From Candidatus Homeothermus arabinoxylanisolvens (GTDB lineage Bacteria > Bacteroidota > Bacteroidia > Bacteroidales > Muribaculaceae): 64,000 bases of DNA. The stretch is from positions 1 to 64,000 of the forward strand of contig LUJO01000005.1 in assembly GCA_001689405.1 (NCBI GenBank), given 5' to 3'. Below the pieces are notes generated by a model, which ran no database searches, was not told where the DNA came from, and saw only the letters and a list, made by a program, of their open reading frames with translations. Position 1 is the stretch's first letter; each line of letters opens with the position of its first letter. The translations under genes were made by a program, and so were the position numbers. This document shows positions 16,789-25,949 of the stretch, in pieces.

Positions 16789-18504
16789 TTATTTCTTCAT
16801 ATCGTGATGTTTCATCACGGCCTCGACCACGCGGTGGCCTACGGTTTTCTTGTCGAGCGGATGTATGTCGTTCCATTCGCCAAGGTCGCTGTTGGGCACG
16901 AGATAGGCGTCGTGGGTGGAGTTGGCGGCTTCGGCCTGATTGCGGCGCATTTCAGCCCATGCGGCGCGGCCGCCACGGTCGTTTTTATGCAGGAAGTCGG
17001 CAAGCTCAACGATGTAGAACGGCATGTCGGGGTCGTTGAAGTCGCTGCGCCATGAGTCCATCAGAGTCTTGAGCATGTATGTGTATGAATTGCGGGTGTC
17101 GACATTGCTCTCGCCCTGATACCATACCACTCCGTTTACCGGATAGTTGAGCAGCGGATGTATCATGGCATTGTAAAGTACTGCGGGCATGTTGTTGAAC
17201 GATACTCCTCCCTGCACGGGGGGCACGTTGGCTCCGCGGTGATATTTCCAAGCTCCTTCGAGGCTTGTCTCCTCGTCGCCGACTATGATCTTGTAGGGCT
17301 TTTCAGGCACGAAATGCGCTCTGCCTCCGTTGCTGAACAGACGTATGGTTATCTGGTTGTCGCCCTCTTTAAGCAGACCTGCGGATATGGGGTACTTACG
17401 GGGCGGATACTGGTATGACACCGTACCGACAAATGTGCCGTTGACATACACCGAGTCGGCGTCTACGATGCATCCGAGACGTAACATTCCGGGTTTCCCG
17501 GCCATGGATGAGGGCAATGATACGGTCTTGCGGAACCAGTGTGTGCCGTTGACCGGATTCAGACCGTCGCCGGCCCATCCGTCCGAGGCTTTCCAGCCGC
17601 AATGTATGTCATCGCCCGTTATGGTGCCGTCGGTGACAGTACCGGAGGGTATTTCAACCGTGGGCCAGTCGGAGTCGTTGAATGAGGGCTCATACCATTT
17701 TACGGCGCCGTGAAGGCCGGGATCGGTGGCGTAGAGCACCGATGAACGGCGGTTGGAGCTTTCGCCGGCAAGCTGGTTTATGCGGTTGCGGTAGGCGTCG
17801 TCCTCGTAGATGCGTTTTTTATTTATCAGACCGGGAAATTCGGCGAGACGCTCCTCCTTTATCCATGATTCGATGGGTGTGCCTCCCCAGCTTGACCTTA
17901 TTATGCCCACCGGCACTCCGGTGCGCTCGTTCATCTCTTTTGAGAAGAAGTAGGCAAGTGCGGAAAAGGCCATCAGCTGCTCGCCGGAAGTAGGCTGCCA
18001 CGAACATTCACGCACGTCGTCGAGCGGCTGGTGAAACTCATATGCGTTGGGTACGTTGAAATGACGTATCAGGTCATTGTTGTATGCTGCTATCTCGTCG
18101 GCAAACATGTCGGTGACGCGGCTTACCGTCAGGTCTATGTTGGACTGTCCCGAGAAGAGGTATACGTCGCCCGACAGCACGTTGTCGATAGTCACGTCAT
18201 TGATTGTTATGGTGTAGGGGCCTCCGGCTTTTAGCTCGGAGTACTCGGTGCGCCATTGGCCGTCATCGCCGGCGGTGACCGATATGCCCTTGCGCGGGCC
18301 TACGGGTTTGTTGCGGCTGTCGGTGACCTTGACGGTCACTGTCTCACCGGGGTCGGCTTTGCCCCACAACACTACGGGGTGCTCGCGCTGTACCACCATG
18401 CCCGGCGACAGCAGGCGCGGAAGTGTCACCTTGGCGTCGCTTTTTACGGTGCCCATGCACAGCATTGCAAGGAGCAAAGCGATATATTTTACACTATGTT
18501 TCAT
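16789..18504 (-). CDS. SASA-family carbohydrate O-acetylesterase
   Basis: Exported SGNH-type esterase of 571 aa, labelled in databases as sialate O-acetylesterase but here more probably a xylan deacetylase (inference from context). It has a signal peptide (about 1-25). The nucleophile Ser121 lies in LFSGQSNIDL, VVWYQGESNV supplies the oxyanion-hole block, and DIHPLD near the C-terminus holds the catalytic Asp and His548. Between the two halves (about 250-400) sits a jelly-roll insert, with FRKTVSLP and ADSVYVNGTFVG, like the beta-galactosidase small domain. It is the first gene after a probable internal promoter. Confidence 0.88.
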   Translation of the reverse strand: MKHSVKYIALLLAMLCMGTVKSDAKVTLPRLLSPGMVVQREHPVVLWGKADPGETVTVKVTDSRNKPVGPRKGISVTAGDDGQWRTEYSELKAGGPYTITINDVTIDNVLSGDVYLFSGQSNIDLTVSRVTDMFADEIAAYNNDLIRHFNVPNAYEFHQPLDDVRECSWQPTSGEQLMAFSALAYFFSKEMNERTGVPVGIIRSSWGGTPIESWIKEERLAEFPGLINKKRIYEDDAYRNRINQLAGESSNRRSSVLYATDPGLHGAVKWYEPSFNDSDWPTVEIPSGTVTDGTITGDDIHCGWKASDGWAGDGLNPVNGTHWFRKTVSLPSSMAGKPGMLRLGCIVDADSVYVNGTFVGTVSYQYPPRKYPISAGLLKEGDNQITIRLFSNGGRAHFVPEKPYKIIVGDEETSLEGAWKYHRGANVPPVQGGVSFNNMPAVLYNAMIHPLLNYPVNGVVWYQGESNVDTRNSYTYMLKTLMDSWRSDFNDPDMPFYIVELADFLHKNDRGGRAAWAEMRRNQAEAANSTHDAYLVPNSDLGEWNDIHPLDKKTVGHRVVEAVMKHHDMKK

Positions 18505-18547
18505 AATGCGGTATTATTAAGTTGGATTACGGTTAAGTTAACATGAG

Positions 18548-18555
18548 CAAAATTA
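18548..18555 (-). promoter_or_regulatory. Probable internal promoter of the xylan locus
   Basis: TAATTTTG on the minus strand (18555-18548) matches the -7 consensus 44 bp before the esterase start. The -33 region is weak, with the nearest CAA-type element about 25 bp away. The 116-bp gap also contains a partly symmetric TAGCC...GGCTA segment (18561-18580). Confidence 0.5.
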
Positions 18556-18620
18556 CTCAATAGCCGAGGGCCGAGGGCTACAATTATGTATCACAAATCT
18601 ACGGCTGTGTAACATCATGC

Positions 18621-20315
18621 CTATTTGTAGTCATAAAGTGTCACATGAAGCACCTGAAAGTCATCGACACCGATGCGCACATGCCGGCCCTGATGGGTTT
18701 CGTCGCCGCAATAGCGGCGCACGCGCTTCAGTGTGCCGTCGGGATTTACAGCGACCTCGTCGACCGTGCCGAGCCCTATGCGGGCGCTTCCGCTCCAACC
18801 TCCCGCGGCCTTGCGGTCGTCGCCGGCGTTAAGGAATCCGTCTTCGCCGAGTGTCTGTCTGACGGAGCTTTCACCGATGTTTTCAAACTTCACCACAATG
18901 CCGCTTCCTGCTACGATATACTCGCGCGGGGCAATCCTTATGATGACGCCGCCTGTTGCGGGCCATGTCGAGCCGTCGGTGGCGCGCGGGTCCCACGGCA
19001 GGGTGAAGTAGTGGCTTGCCGTGATTTTCATGCCGTCGCGTGTAATGACGCGCTCCGTCGAGTCGTTGTCAAAGTACAGCCCGTTCATGACGCCCAGTCC
19101 CTGATATTTGGCAAGCAGGGGCATCATCTCGCGCAGCTTTGCGTAGCCTTTTACGGAGGGGGCGTCGGGCGAGTCGCTTCCGTTTTCGATCGAGAACGGA
19201 CTGAGCCCGATGGCGTCGTGTTCGCCTATCACGTAGAATGCCTGTGCCGCGTTGCCGTCAAAGCGGCGTATTTCGGGTATAAAAAGCGGATTGTCGACAG
19301 TGTGGTATTGTGCCACCCAGTCGGTGAAGCCTTTGTCGTACAGGTCGGGCGAAAGCATGTCGACCGACGGTGCGGCGGCATGCCATATGTCTTTAAGATG
19401 TGCGAGAGGACCGGCCGAGGGATACTCGCCGGGTTTGCGTCCGCGGCTGTTCATGGCCGCATTGACATATAAAGGTCGGTCGATGACGGCCCGCGCGCAT
19501 TGTGCAAGCCGCTCTACGTAAAGGGCATAGTTCCACGCCATAAAGTATTCGTCGCTGTAAATGTCGTCGCCGAATACCTCGCGCCAGCTGCCCGAAGTCT
19601 TCATGCCGTTGTCGTGCCAGCGGGCCGACAGCAGGGGATGAAGTGATGTCTTGTGTTTTTTCAGATGGTCGATCAGCGCCGCCGGAACTCCCTTTTCGTA
19701 AGCGGTCTGTGCCGCGGGAGAATAGTCGCGCGCGTCCTCGAGCATGCCTATTTCGTTTTCTATCTGTATCATGAGCACGGTGCCGTCGTTATCGCGGTCG
19801 GCCACATGCCTTAGCCATTGTGTGAACGCACGACTGTCGGCTTTATATACGTTTTCGGAAAATGCACTCGCTATCTCGAGCGGTTTTCCTTTAGCAGTGC
19901 GTGCGCGGGGATATTTGCGGTAATCGCCTTTGAACCATTCGGGCGCATAGCAGCTCATGGAATTTTTCCATGCCCCGAACCAAAGAAATACTATTTTCAG
20001 ATCATTTTTGCGCGCTTCATCTATTGCCGTGTCAACGAGCGAGAAGTCATACTGACCTTCCGAAGGCTCCACCATGTCCCAATATGCCGGCACGAGCACC
20101 GTGTTGAGGTTCATGCGCTTCAGTTTGGGAAATATACGCTTTATGTCGGCTTCGGATGACGCCGAGCTGTTGCCGAGCTCTCCGCCGATGATGATAAACG
20201 GCTTGCCGTCGACAGTAAGCTGTGTGGCAGTGCCTTGTGTCGTAAGTCGCACTTCGGCGCCATATGCCGCCATTGCCGTCAGCAGAATGAATGTCATCAA
20301 AAATAATCTGTGCAT
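18621..20315 (-). CDS. GH35-like beta-galactosidase with DUF5597 domain
   Basis: Exported glycoside hydrolase of 564 aa; the signal peptide ends near AAYGA (about 19). The barrel shows NTVLVPAYWDMVEPSEGQYDF, QIENEIG with acid/base Glu188, and LFIPEIR with likely nucleophile Glu348. The C-terminal third is beta-rich (IIRIAPREYIVAGSG), as in DUF5597 proteins. In a xylan locus it could remove terminal galactose or a related side-chain sugar (inference). It lies just after the terminator that follows the GH10-CBM gene, so it may be expressed by read-through. Confidence 0.85.
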   Translation of the reverse strand: MHRLFLMTFILLTAMAAYGAEVRLTTQGTATQLTVDGKPFIIIGGELGNSSASSEADIKRIFPKLKRMNLNTVLVPAYWDMVEPSEGQYDFSLVDTAIDEARKNDLKIVFLWFGAWKNSMSCYAPEWFKGDYRKYPRARTAKGKPLEIASAFSENVYKADSRAFTQWLRHVADRDNDGTVLMIQIENEIGMLEDARDYSPAAQTAYEKGVPAALIDHLKKHKTSLHPLLSARWHDNGMKTSGSWREVFGDDIYSDEYFMAWNYALYVERLAQCARAVIDRPLYVNAAMNSRGRKPGEYPSAGPLAHLKDIWHAAAPSVDMLSPDLYDKGFTDWVAQYHTVDNPLFIPEIRRFDGNAAQAFYVIGEHDAIGLSPFSIENGSDSPDAPSVKGYAKLREMMPLLAKYQGLGVMNGLYFDNDSTERVITRDGMKITASHYFTLPWDPRATDGSTWPATGGVIIRIAPREYIVAGSGIVVKFENIGESSVRQTLGEDGFLNAGDDRKAAGGWSGSARIGLGTVDEVAVNPDGTLKRVRRYCGDETHQGRHVRIGVDDFQVLHVTLYDYK

Positions 20316-20328
20316 ATGCTGTAAGTTT

Positions 20329-20372
20329 GTTAAAAAAAATACGAGGGGAGGGAATATATGTCCTCCCCTCGT
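20329..20372 (-). terminator. Intra-locus terminator after the susCD arm
   Basis: On the minus strand a perfect 11-bp G/C-rich stem (ACGAGGGGAGG 20341-20351 pairs with CCTCCCCTCGT 20362-20372) is followed by a run of eight T residues (plus-strand A's at 20332-20339). It stands between the GH10-CBM gene and the GH35-like gene. Confidence 0.9.
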
Positions 20373-20396
20373 AATATGTGAAACCGGGGTTAACGG

Positions 20397-22736
20397 TTAT
20401 TTGTCGGAATTCTCCTTTTCGCCTTCATGGAGGTCTTTCCAGTCTTCACCCTTGAAGTCGATCGATACGTCATATCCGGCTATGGCATCGCATACTCCCT
20501 TGTAGGCTATCTTGCGCTTGTATTCGGAGTCAAACAGGTTGGGAGCGTCGCCCTTCAGCCAGTATTCATGCTCCTTCTTGTTGTCAGAGAAGCCCCAGAT
20601 GGTTATGGCCGACTGCTGTGCCTCGGGTATATTCTCGAAGTATGAAGTGAGAATCATCTGATATGTGGCGGCCTGCTCGCTTAACTGTGCTTCCGAGGGA
20701 GTTATGGTCTTGCCCTCCTCCACGCCGAATGCCACGTCGAGCTCGGTTATGCGTATGAACTTGCCGGTCTGTGCCAGTTTCTTGAACATGGCGTCAACCT
20801 GATCTTTGCTTATCTTGTAGTTGACGTGCATCTGGGTGCCGATACCGTCGACTTGACCGCCGTTCTGGTCGATGTAGTTGACAAAGCCGATGAGAGCATC
20901 AAGTTTCGACGGGCTTGTCTCAAGGTTGTATTCGTTTACAAAGAGTTTGGCGTTGGGTGCATACTTGCGTGCGAATTCAAATGCTTTTACGGCATAGTCC
21001 TTGCCGAGGTAGTAGCCCCAGTACCAGTGCTGGTTGCCTGCTTCTGAAGCCCAGTTGAGGGTGAGGCCGTCGGTCTCTGTCTCTACCGGCTCGGAGTCGG
21101 CCACGCCGTCATTGTTGTTGCTGCCGAACACGCCGTCGATACCGCGCCATCCGTTGCTGCCGTCGGCTATAGGCTCGTTGATTACATCCCATGCGTCAAC
21201 ACGGTCGCCTACATGCTCCATTATGGACTTGATCCACTGCTCCATAGCGTCGAGAAGTATGGTCTTCTTCTCTTCGGCTGTCTTGGGCACGAAGGTTATG
21301 CCGCCTGCTTTGGGTGTAGCCTTTGCCTCTGCCTTGAACGGATCGGTCGATACATATATGTCGTCGATCAGATAAGTCGCGGCAGCCTCGCCGAGGTCGA
21401 AGTTGATGCCTTCAAGAGGATTGCCGGCCACGTCAAACGACCATTCAACCCTTACCCATGCGTTGGGCACATTCTGGTCGCCCTGATAATGTACATCGCC
21501 GGTAGTCGACACACGTGCCGAACCTGAGCCTTCAAGTGTCCTTATATAATAGGAGATGTAAGCTGTGTTTCCGACGGCTATGGGCTGCGAGAGATTCAGG
21601 TGAATCTGTGTCTTCCACTGGTTGCCGGGATTGGCGGTGGCGTTTACGACCTGTAGACATCCTTTGCCGAAGTTGCCTTCTTCAGAGTTCCATGTGTTGC
21701 ATCCGTCCGCACCGTTCCACTTCTGGCATCCGTCGATGTTTTCGTCAAACGTGCCGTTGGCGATGTAGTTCAGACGTCCTTCGTCGGGATTGGCGGGCGC
21801 ATCGTTTTTCAGACCGAATTTGAAGTCATCGATATAGACGCTTCCGCCCGGGACACCGCCGAACTGTATACCCCATCGGGTAATATCGTCGGGGTCAGCA
21901 TCCGTATATTCAAATTCACCCGTGCAATATACCCAGTCGCTGCCAAGTTCAAACTGGTCTTTATAAATGCCTTTATAATCTCCGCTGGCTTGTGAACCGA
22001 TAAACTGTACGGTCACGCCTGCGTCTGATTTGGCCCAGAACGAGTAGGCATAGGTTTTGCCTTTTTCCATGACGCTTTCCCAGAACAGCTGGCTGCTCCA
22101 CATGTCGGTGGCGCTGCTCTTGTTGGTCATCTTGAGCGCATACTGACTATCATGTCCGGGCGATACTATTTCACGGTCGTATTGACCCCAGAAACCGGTC
22201 CATCCTTTATCGGTACCGTCTTCAAAATCAGAGTTTGAGATGATATTTATACATACATCCTGCTGGTCAACCACTACCTCCATTTTGGGCGCGATGAGCG
22301 ACTTGAGATAGGTCTGCGGCTGCTGGGTGTGCCACAGAAGGTTATGGCCGTAGAGCTTCTTGCCGGCGGGCATTGCTGCCAGCACATTGTCGACCGTAGT
22401 GAAGTCGATGTTGCCGCTGGCGTTCATTATGACGCCCATCTTCATGGCGTTGCCGAGGGTGATGCCGGTGAAGTTGGCGTCTATTATGGACTTGGCCTCG
22501 GGGTCGTTGAGATACAGGTCGGCGCCTACGCCGAGGGCGAGGTTGAGGTTGGGATGGTACTGGGCCACATACTCCTTGATGGGCTTGTAGAGCAACAGCT
22601 TCTCACTGTCCTTCAGGGGGAGTTCCGAGGCATCGACGCTGCCGTCCTTGTCCTGCCACTCCATTATCTGGTCATCGCAGCTTGCCATTATTGTGGCAAG
22701 CGCGATTGACGGTAGTATTATCTTGTTGAATTTCAT
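20397..22736 (-). CDS. GH10 xylanase with internal tandem CBM insert, surface lipoprotein
   Basis: Predicted surface endo-xylanase of 779 aa that starts xylan breakdown. The signal ends in a lipobox (MASC, Cys20) followed by acidic residues, as in surface-exposed Bacteroidetes lipoproteins. The GH10 barrel begins at about 50 (LALGVGADLY, HNLLWHTQQP), is interrupted at about 165-470 by two CBM4/9-like beta-sandwiches (starting NIISNSDFEDG and YIANGTFDEN), then resumes with WDVINEP (acid/base Glu521) and RITELDVAFG (nucleophile Glu665). This split architecture is known for xylan-locus enzymes of Bacteroides and Prevotella. It is the last gene before the internal terminator. Confidence 0.94.
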   Translation of the reverse strand: MKFNKIILPSIALATIMASCDDQIMEWQDKDGSVDASELPLKDSEKLLLYKPIKEYVAQYHPNLNLALGVGADLYLNDPEAKSIIDANFTGITLGNAMKMGVIMNASGNIDFTTVDNVLAAMPAGKKLYGHNLLWHTQQPQTYLKSLIAPKMEVVVDQQDVCINIISNSDFEDGTDKGWTGFWGQYDREIVSPGHDSQYALKMTNKSSATDMWSSQLFWESVMEKGKTYAYSFWAKSDAGVTVQFIGSQASGDYKGIYKDQFELGSDWVYCTGEFEYTDADPDDITRWGIQFGGVPGGSVYIDDFKFGLKNDAPANPDEGRLNYIANGTFDENIDGCQKWNGADGCNTWNSEEGNFGKGCLQVVNATANPGNQWKTQIHLNLSQPIAVGNTAYISYYIRTLEGSGSARVSTTGDVHYQGDQNVPNAWVRVEWSFDVAGNPLEGINFDLGEAAATYLIDDIYVSTDPFKAEAKATPKAGGITFVPKTAEEKKTILLDAMEQWIKSIMEHVGDRVDAWDVINEPIADGSNGWRGIDGVFGSNNNDGVADSEPVETETDGLTLNWASEAGNQHWYWGYYLGKDYAVKAFEFARKYAPNAKLFVNEYNLETSPSKLDALIGFVNYIDQNGGQVDGIGTQMHVNYKISKDQVDAMFKKLAQTGKFIRITELDVAFGVEEGKTITPSEAQLSEQAATYQMILTSYFENIPEAQQSAITIWGFSDNKKEHEYWLKGDAPNLFDSEYKRKIAYKGVCDAIAGYDVSIDFKGEDWKDLHEGEKENSDK

Positions 22737-22769
22737 AATTGTGTCGTTCTGTGTTTTTAACGGTTAATA

Positions 22770-24218
22770 TTATTCCTCTTCATCGTCTTCGGGATAATCG
22801 GAAATAACGACGTTCTTGCAGGGAACTATACGCCAGTTGTCGACATAGATCTTGGTGTTGAACAGGTCTGACGGGAAGGCTGCGTCGCCGAGCTTGTAGT
22901 CGGTGTTGACAAAGCCCATGCCGAAGTTGGGGTAGGTGGCCGCAAGACGGTCGTCGATGACGGTCTGGAATGTGGGCGCTACGGCTTCTTTGTCCTCAAG
23001 GAGAGCCTTGTATTTGCCGAATTCCGACAGAGGTATGGTGACTGTAGTCCAGCCCTCGGTGGAGAAAGGCACGTTCTTGCCGTCGACAACCCACGGTATG
23101 AAGAAGGCGGTCAGTTTGCCCGAGCCGTATTCGTCGGAGTCGATGCCCTTGTACTGGTAGTTGTTGACGAGGCATATCTGGAGCTGACCGGTGGCTCCCC
23201 ACGGATTGGGTACGTAGATCTCGAACTGGAATGCCACTTCGTCAAGCGGGGTGTCGGCCGGGATGAGGGCGCTCATGCGTGCCCAGTTCTCGTAGTCGAG
23301 ATTGCCGTCGCCTACGGTCCAGCACTCTGTCACACGGGGCTTGCCCGATACTATGCCTCCGTCGGTAAGAAGACGGTCGGGTACTATCTGGCATACCTGT
23401 CCGTTGGTGCCGAGAGGATCCTGAACGAGGTCGTTCTTCATGGTGACGTTGCCGTCATCGTCGGTGCGGTCCTCGAAGCCTATCATTGAGCCGGCTTCTT
23501 TCCAGCCCCACGCGCCCTGCTGACCTTCGGTGTCGAAGTCGAGGAGCATGCCGCGGCGCTCGTTGAAGTAGGCGGGAGTCTGCGAGATGCCGTTGGCACC
23601 TTCGGCTACGATGGCACCTCCTGCGGTGAGTCCGGAGGGCATGGTGAACGAGTACCACTCGCCGTCTTTGTCAGAGGTTATGCCGTCGGTTATTTCCACG
23701 CCGCCGGGCAGAGTCACCTTTGTTATCTCCTGAAGGCCTTCGCCGTGTACTACGACCAGTTCACCCGCTGCGGGGAGTGCGTTCTGCAGGCCCTTGATGC
23801 TGGGCGATGCGGCGCGTATGGTGAAGTTGTGCACTGTCTGGGTGCCGTCTTTGACGAGGCGTATGGTGTTGCGCACGTCATCTTCGGCGTCGGTGATGGG
23901 GGTCTTGCTGTTGAGCTGGATGAGCATGGAGTTGTCGCTCACGTAAGCGCGGTTGAAGTATGTGTCAAATCCGTTGACAAACACTTTCTTCATGCCCATG
24001 AAGCCTGATCCTTCGAGGCGTATGAGCTGTCCGAGGCGGGCAAACTCGACTTCGCGGTCGGGTACAGATGACTCGTAGTTCTCGAGATAGACCTTGTTAA
24101 CCACGATAGGACGGTCCTGATACTTGCCGTCGAAATACTCGTCGTCATCGTTGCATGACACGAATCCCACCGACAGAAGCGCTATCACGGAGAGCCATAT
24201 ATATTTTAGATTTTTCAT
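22770..24218 (-). CDS. Surface glycan-binding protein (SusE-position, TIG plus glycan-binding domain)
   Basis: Predicted cell-surface lipoprotein of 482 aa (lipobox FVSC, Cys22, then NDDDE). It has IPT/TIG-like beta-sandwich repeats over about 40-215 (LIRLEGSGFMGMKKVFVNG; LVVVHGEGLQEITKVTLPGG) and a larger C-terminal domain (about 225-470), as in SGBP-B proteins of xyloglucan and xylan loci. It should bind xylan and pass it to the SusCD pair. No catalytic residues are expected. It lies between susD and the GH10-CBM gene. Confidence 0.85.
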   Translation of the reverse strand: MKNLKYIWLSVIALLSVGFVSCNDDDEYFDGKYQDRPIVVNKVYLENYESSVPDREVEFARLGQLIRLEGSGFMGMKKVFVNGFDTYFNRAYVSDNSMLIQLNSKTPITDAEDDVRNTIRLVKDGTQTVHNFTIRAASPSIKGLQNALPAAGELVVVHGEGLQEITKVTLPGGVEITDGITSDKDGEWYSFTMPSGLTAGGAIVAEGANGISQTPAYFNERRGMLLDFDTEGQQGAWGWKEAGSMIGFEDRTDDDGNVTMKNDLVQDPLGTNGQVCQIVPDRLLTDGGIVSGKPRVTECWTVGDGNLDYENWARMSALIPADTPLDEVAFQFEIYVPNPWGATGQLQICLVNNYQYKGIDSDEYGSGKLTAFFIPWVVDGKNVPFSTEGWTTVTIPLSEFGKYKALLEDKEAVAPTFQTVIDDRLAATYPNFGMGFVNTDYKLGDAAFPSDLFNTKIYVDNWRIVPCKNVVISDYPEDDEEE

Positions 24219-24238
24219 ATCTGTGTCTGTAAGTAAAA

Positions 24239-25927
24239 TTAGTTAAACAAATCGGCGGGGGTGACTTCGCGTTCACCGAACTCATAGGCGACGGGAGTCT
24301 CGCTCAGGCGCGGGTTACGGCCGAGGTCGACGTCGGAGAGCGGGAACTGAAGGCTTGCTATTGTAGCGGTGGACACGTCGGTGGCGTCGGAGGTCTTGGC
24401 GTATTTGCAAGGCTCGCTTTCGTCATATTCGTAACCGGCGTGGCGGTCCTGATGGTTGAGGTAGTTGACCACTTCGGCCTGCTGGTAGTAGGCGCGGCGG
24501 AGCAGGTCGTACCAGTACTGGCCTTCAAATGCCAGCTCTATGCGGCGCTCGTAGTGGATGTCGTCGTAGTCTATCTTGTTTTTGGTAGGCATGCCGGCGC
24601 GGGTGCGTACTTTGTTGAAATACTCGAGGGCCACGGCGTCGGATGTCGATGCGGCGTTGCCGAGTATGGCTTCGGCGAGGTTGAGATACACTTCCGCAAG
24701 ACGCATCATGTAGGTGTTGACGCCGTTGGACTGCTTGTAGCTTACGCCGTTGTCGTCATACTTGCCGAGTACGTGCTTCTTGACGTGGCAGCGTTTTTTG
24801 TAGGCGTTGTCATCGACTTCGGTGACACCGACGGTGTAGCCGCCGTTTTTCTTGTTGAACTCGGGATAGAATTCGCCGTAAGTGGTGACTGTGTAATGAC
24901 GGCGGTCGGTCTCTGCCGGGTCGTAGGTGCGGATTATGTCATATGACGCATAGGTGGCGTTGCCCCAGCCTGCATCATCGACCATCGATGACCAGCCGAA
25001 GAATGCCGAGATAGGATTGTGGCAGCCGTCGGCGCCGCTTCCGTTAGGACCGGCTATCCACTGCAGCTGGAATACGGACTCGCTGTTGTTGTTCCAAGTC
25101 TTGATGTCGAAGAGCTCACCGTAGCTGTTCATGAGGCTGTAAGGGCCTTCCATGCACTTGAGGGCGGCTTTCTTGGCGAGATCAAGATAGTACGTGTTGC
25201 GGGTTCCGCGGTTGAAGTCGGTGGCTATGTTGCTTCCGTCATAGGCTCCGTCGGTGGTGAGTCCGGCCATGGACAGGTAGATGCGCGACAGGAGGCCGTA
25301 AGCGCTGTAGCAGGTGACGCGGCCTTCGTTGGACTGCGATTTGGGCAGATAGGCGGCTGCGTACTCAAGGTCGCGGATGGCAAACTCGATTACGTCGGTT
25401 ACACGGTGAGGGGGCACTACATAGTTGCCTACCATGGCCGAGGTGTTTTCGTAAAGTACGGCACGGTTCCAGATTGAGCCGATGTACCAGTAGGCGATGC
25501 CGCGCATGAAGCGAGCTTCGGCTATGCCTTGGGTCTTGGCGCCGGCGGTAACGGCCGGTCCGGAGAAGTCCTTTATACGGTTGATGGTGTTGTTGGACTG
25601 TGCCACTACCGAGTAGAACGATTTCCATGCGTCATGAAGACCGGGCGAGCTTGCCTGTTCGGTGAGCTTGGTGTAGGGATATATGTAGTCTGACCACGGA
25701 GCGTTGATGTTGTTGGCGCGTCCGTCGCCTACGGAGTAGTAGAACTTCTCGTTGAAGCCCCACCATGCGTAGTTGTAGAGCGGATAAGTGGTGGCGCTTA
25801 CCGCTGCGTCGTTGTCAAGAAATGTCTGGTCGCTCGGTGACGATGTGCTCTGGGTAGTCAGGAAGTCATCGCATGAAGTCAGTGCAAGACATCCGGCGGC
25901 CATTAATATAGCTATTTTTGTTTTCAT
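24239..25927 (-). CDS. SusD/RagB-family outer-membrane lipoprotein
   Basis: Lid lipoprotein that covers the SusC channel and binds the oligosaccharide (562 aa). Lipobox LTSC gives Cys19. The body shows the SusD pattern: FLTTQSTSSPSDQTFLDND near the N-terminus, the helical TPR-like region with AEARFMRGIAYWYIGSIWN, and a C-terminal block VYLNLAEAILG...YFNKVRTRAGMP...YERRIELAFEGQYWYDLLR. It is immediately downstream of susC (22 bp). Confidence 0.95.
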   Translation of the reverse strand: MKTKIAILMAAGCLALTSCDDFLTTQSTSSPSDQTFLDNDAAVSATTYPLYNYAWWGFNEKFYYSVGDGRANNINAPWSDYIYPYTKLTEQASSPGLHDAWKSFYSVVAQSNNTINRIKDFSGPAVTAGAKTQGIAEARFMRGIAYWYIGSIWNRAVLYENTSAMVGNYVVPPHRVTDVIEFAIRDLEYAAAYLPKSQSNEGRVTCYSAYGLLSRIYLSMAGLTTDGAYDGSNIATDFNRGTRNTYYLDLAKKAALKCMEGPYSLMNSYGELFDIKTWNNNSESVFQLQWIAGPNGSGADGCHNPISAFFGWSSMVDDAGWGNATYASYDIIRTYDPAETDRRHYTVTTYGEFYPEFNKKNGGYTVGVTEVDDNAYKKRCHVKKHVLGKYDDNGVSYKQSNGVNTYMMRLAEVYLNLAEAILGNAASTSDAVALEYFNKVRTRAGMPTKNKIDYDDIHYERRIELAFEGQYWYDLLRRAYYQQAEVVNYLNHQDRHAGYEYDESEPCKYAKTSDATDVSTATIASLQFPLSDVDLGRNPRLSETPVAYEFGEREVTPADLFN

Positions 25928-25949
25928 TAGTTTCGGATTTTGATATTAG

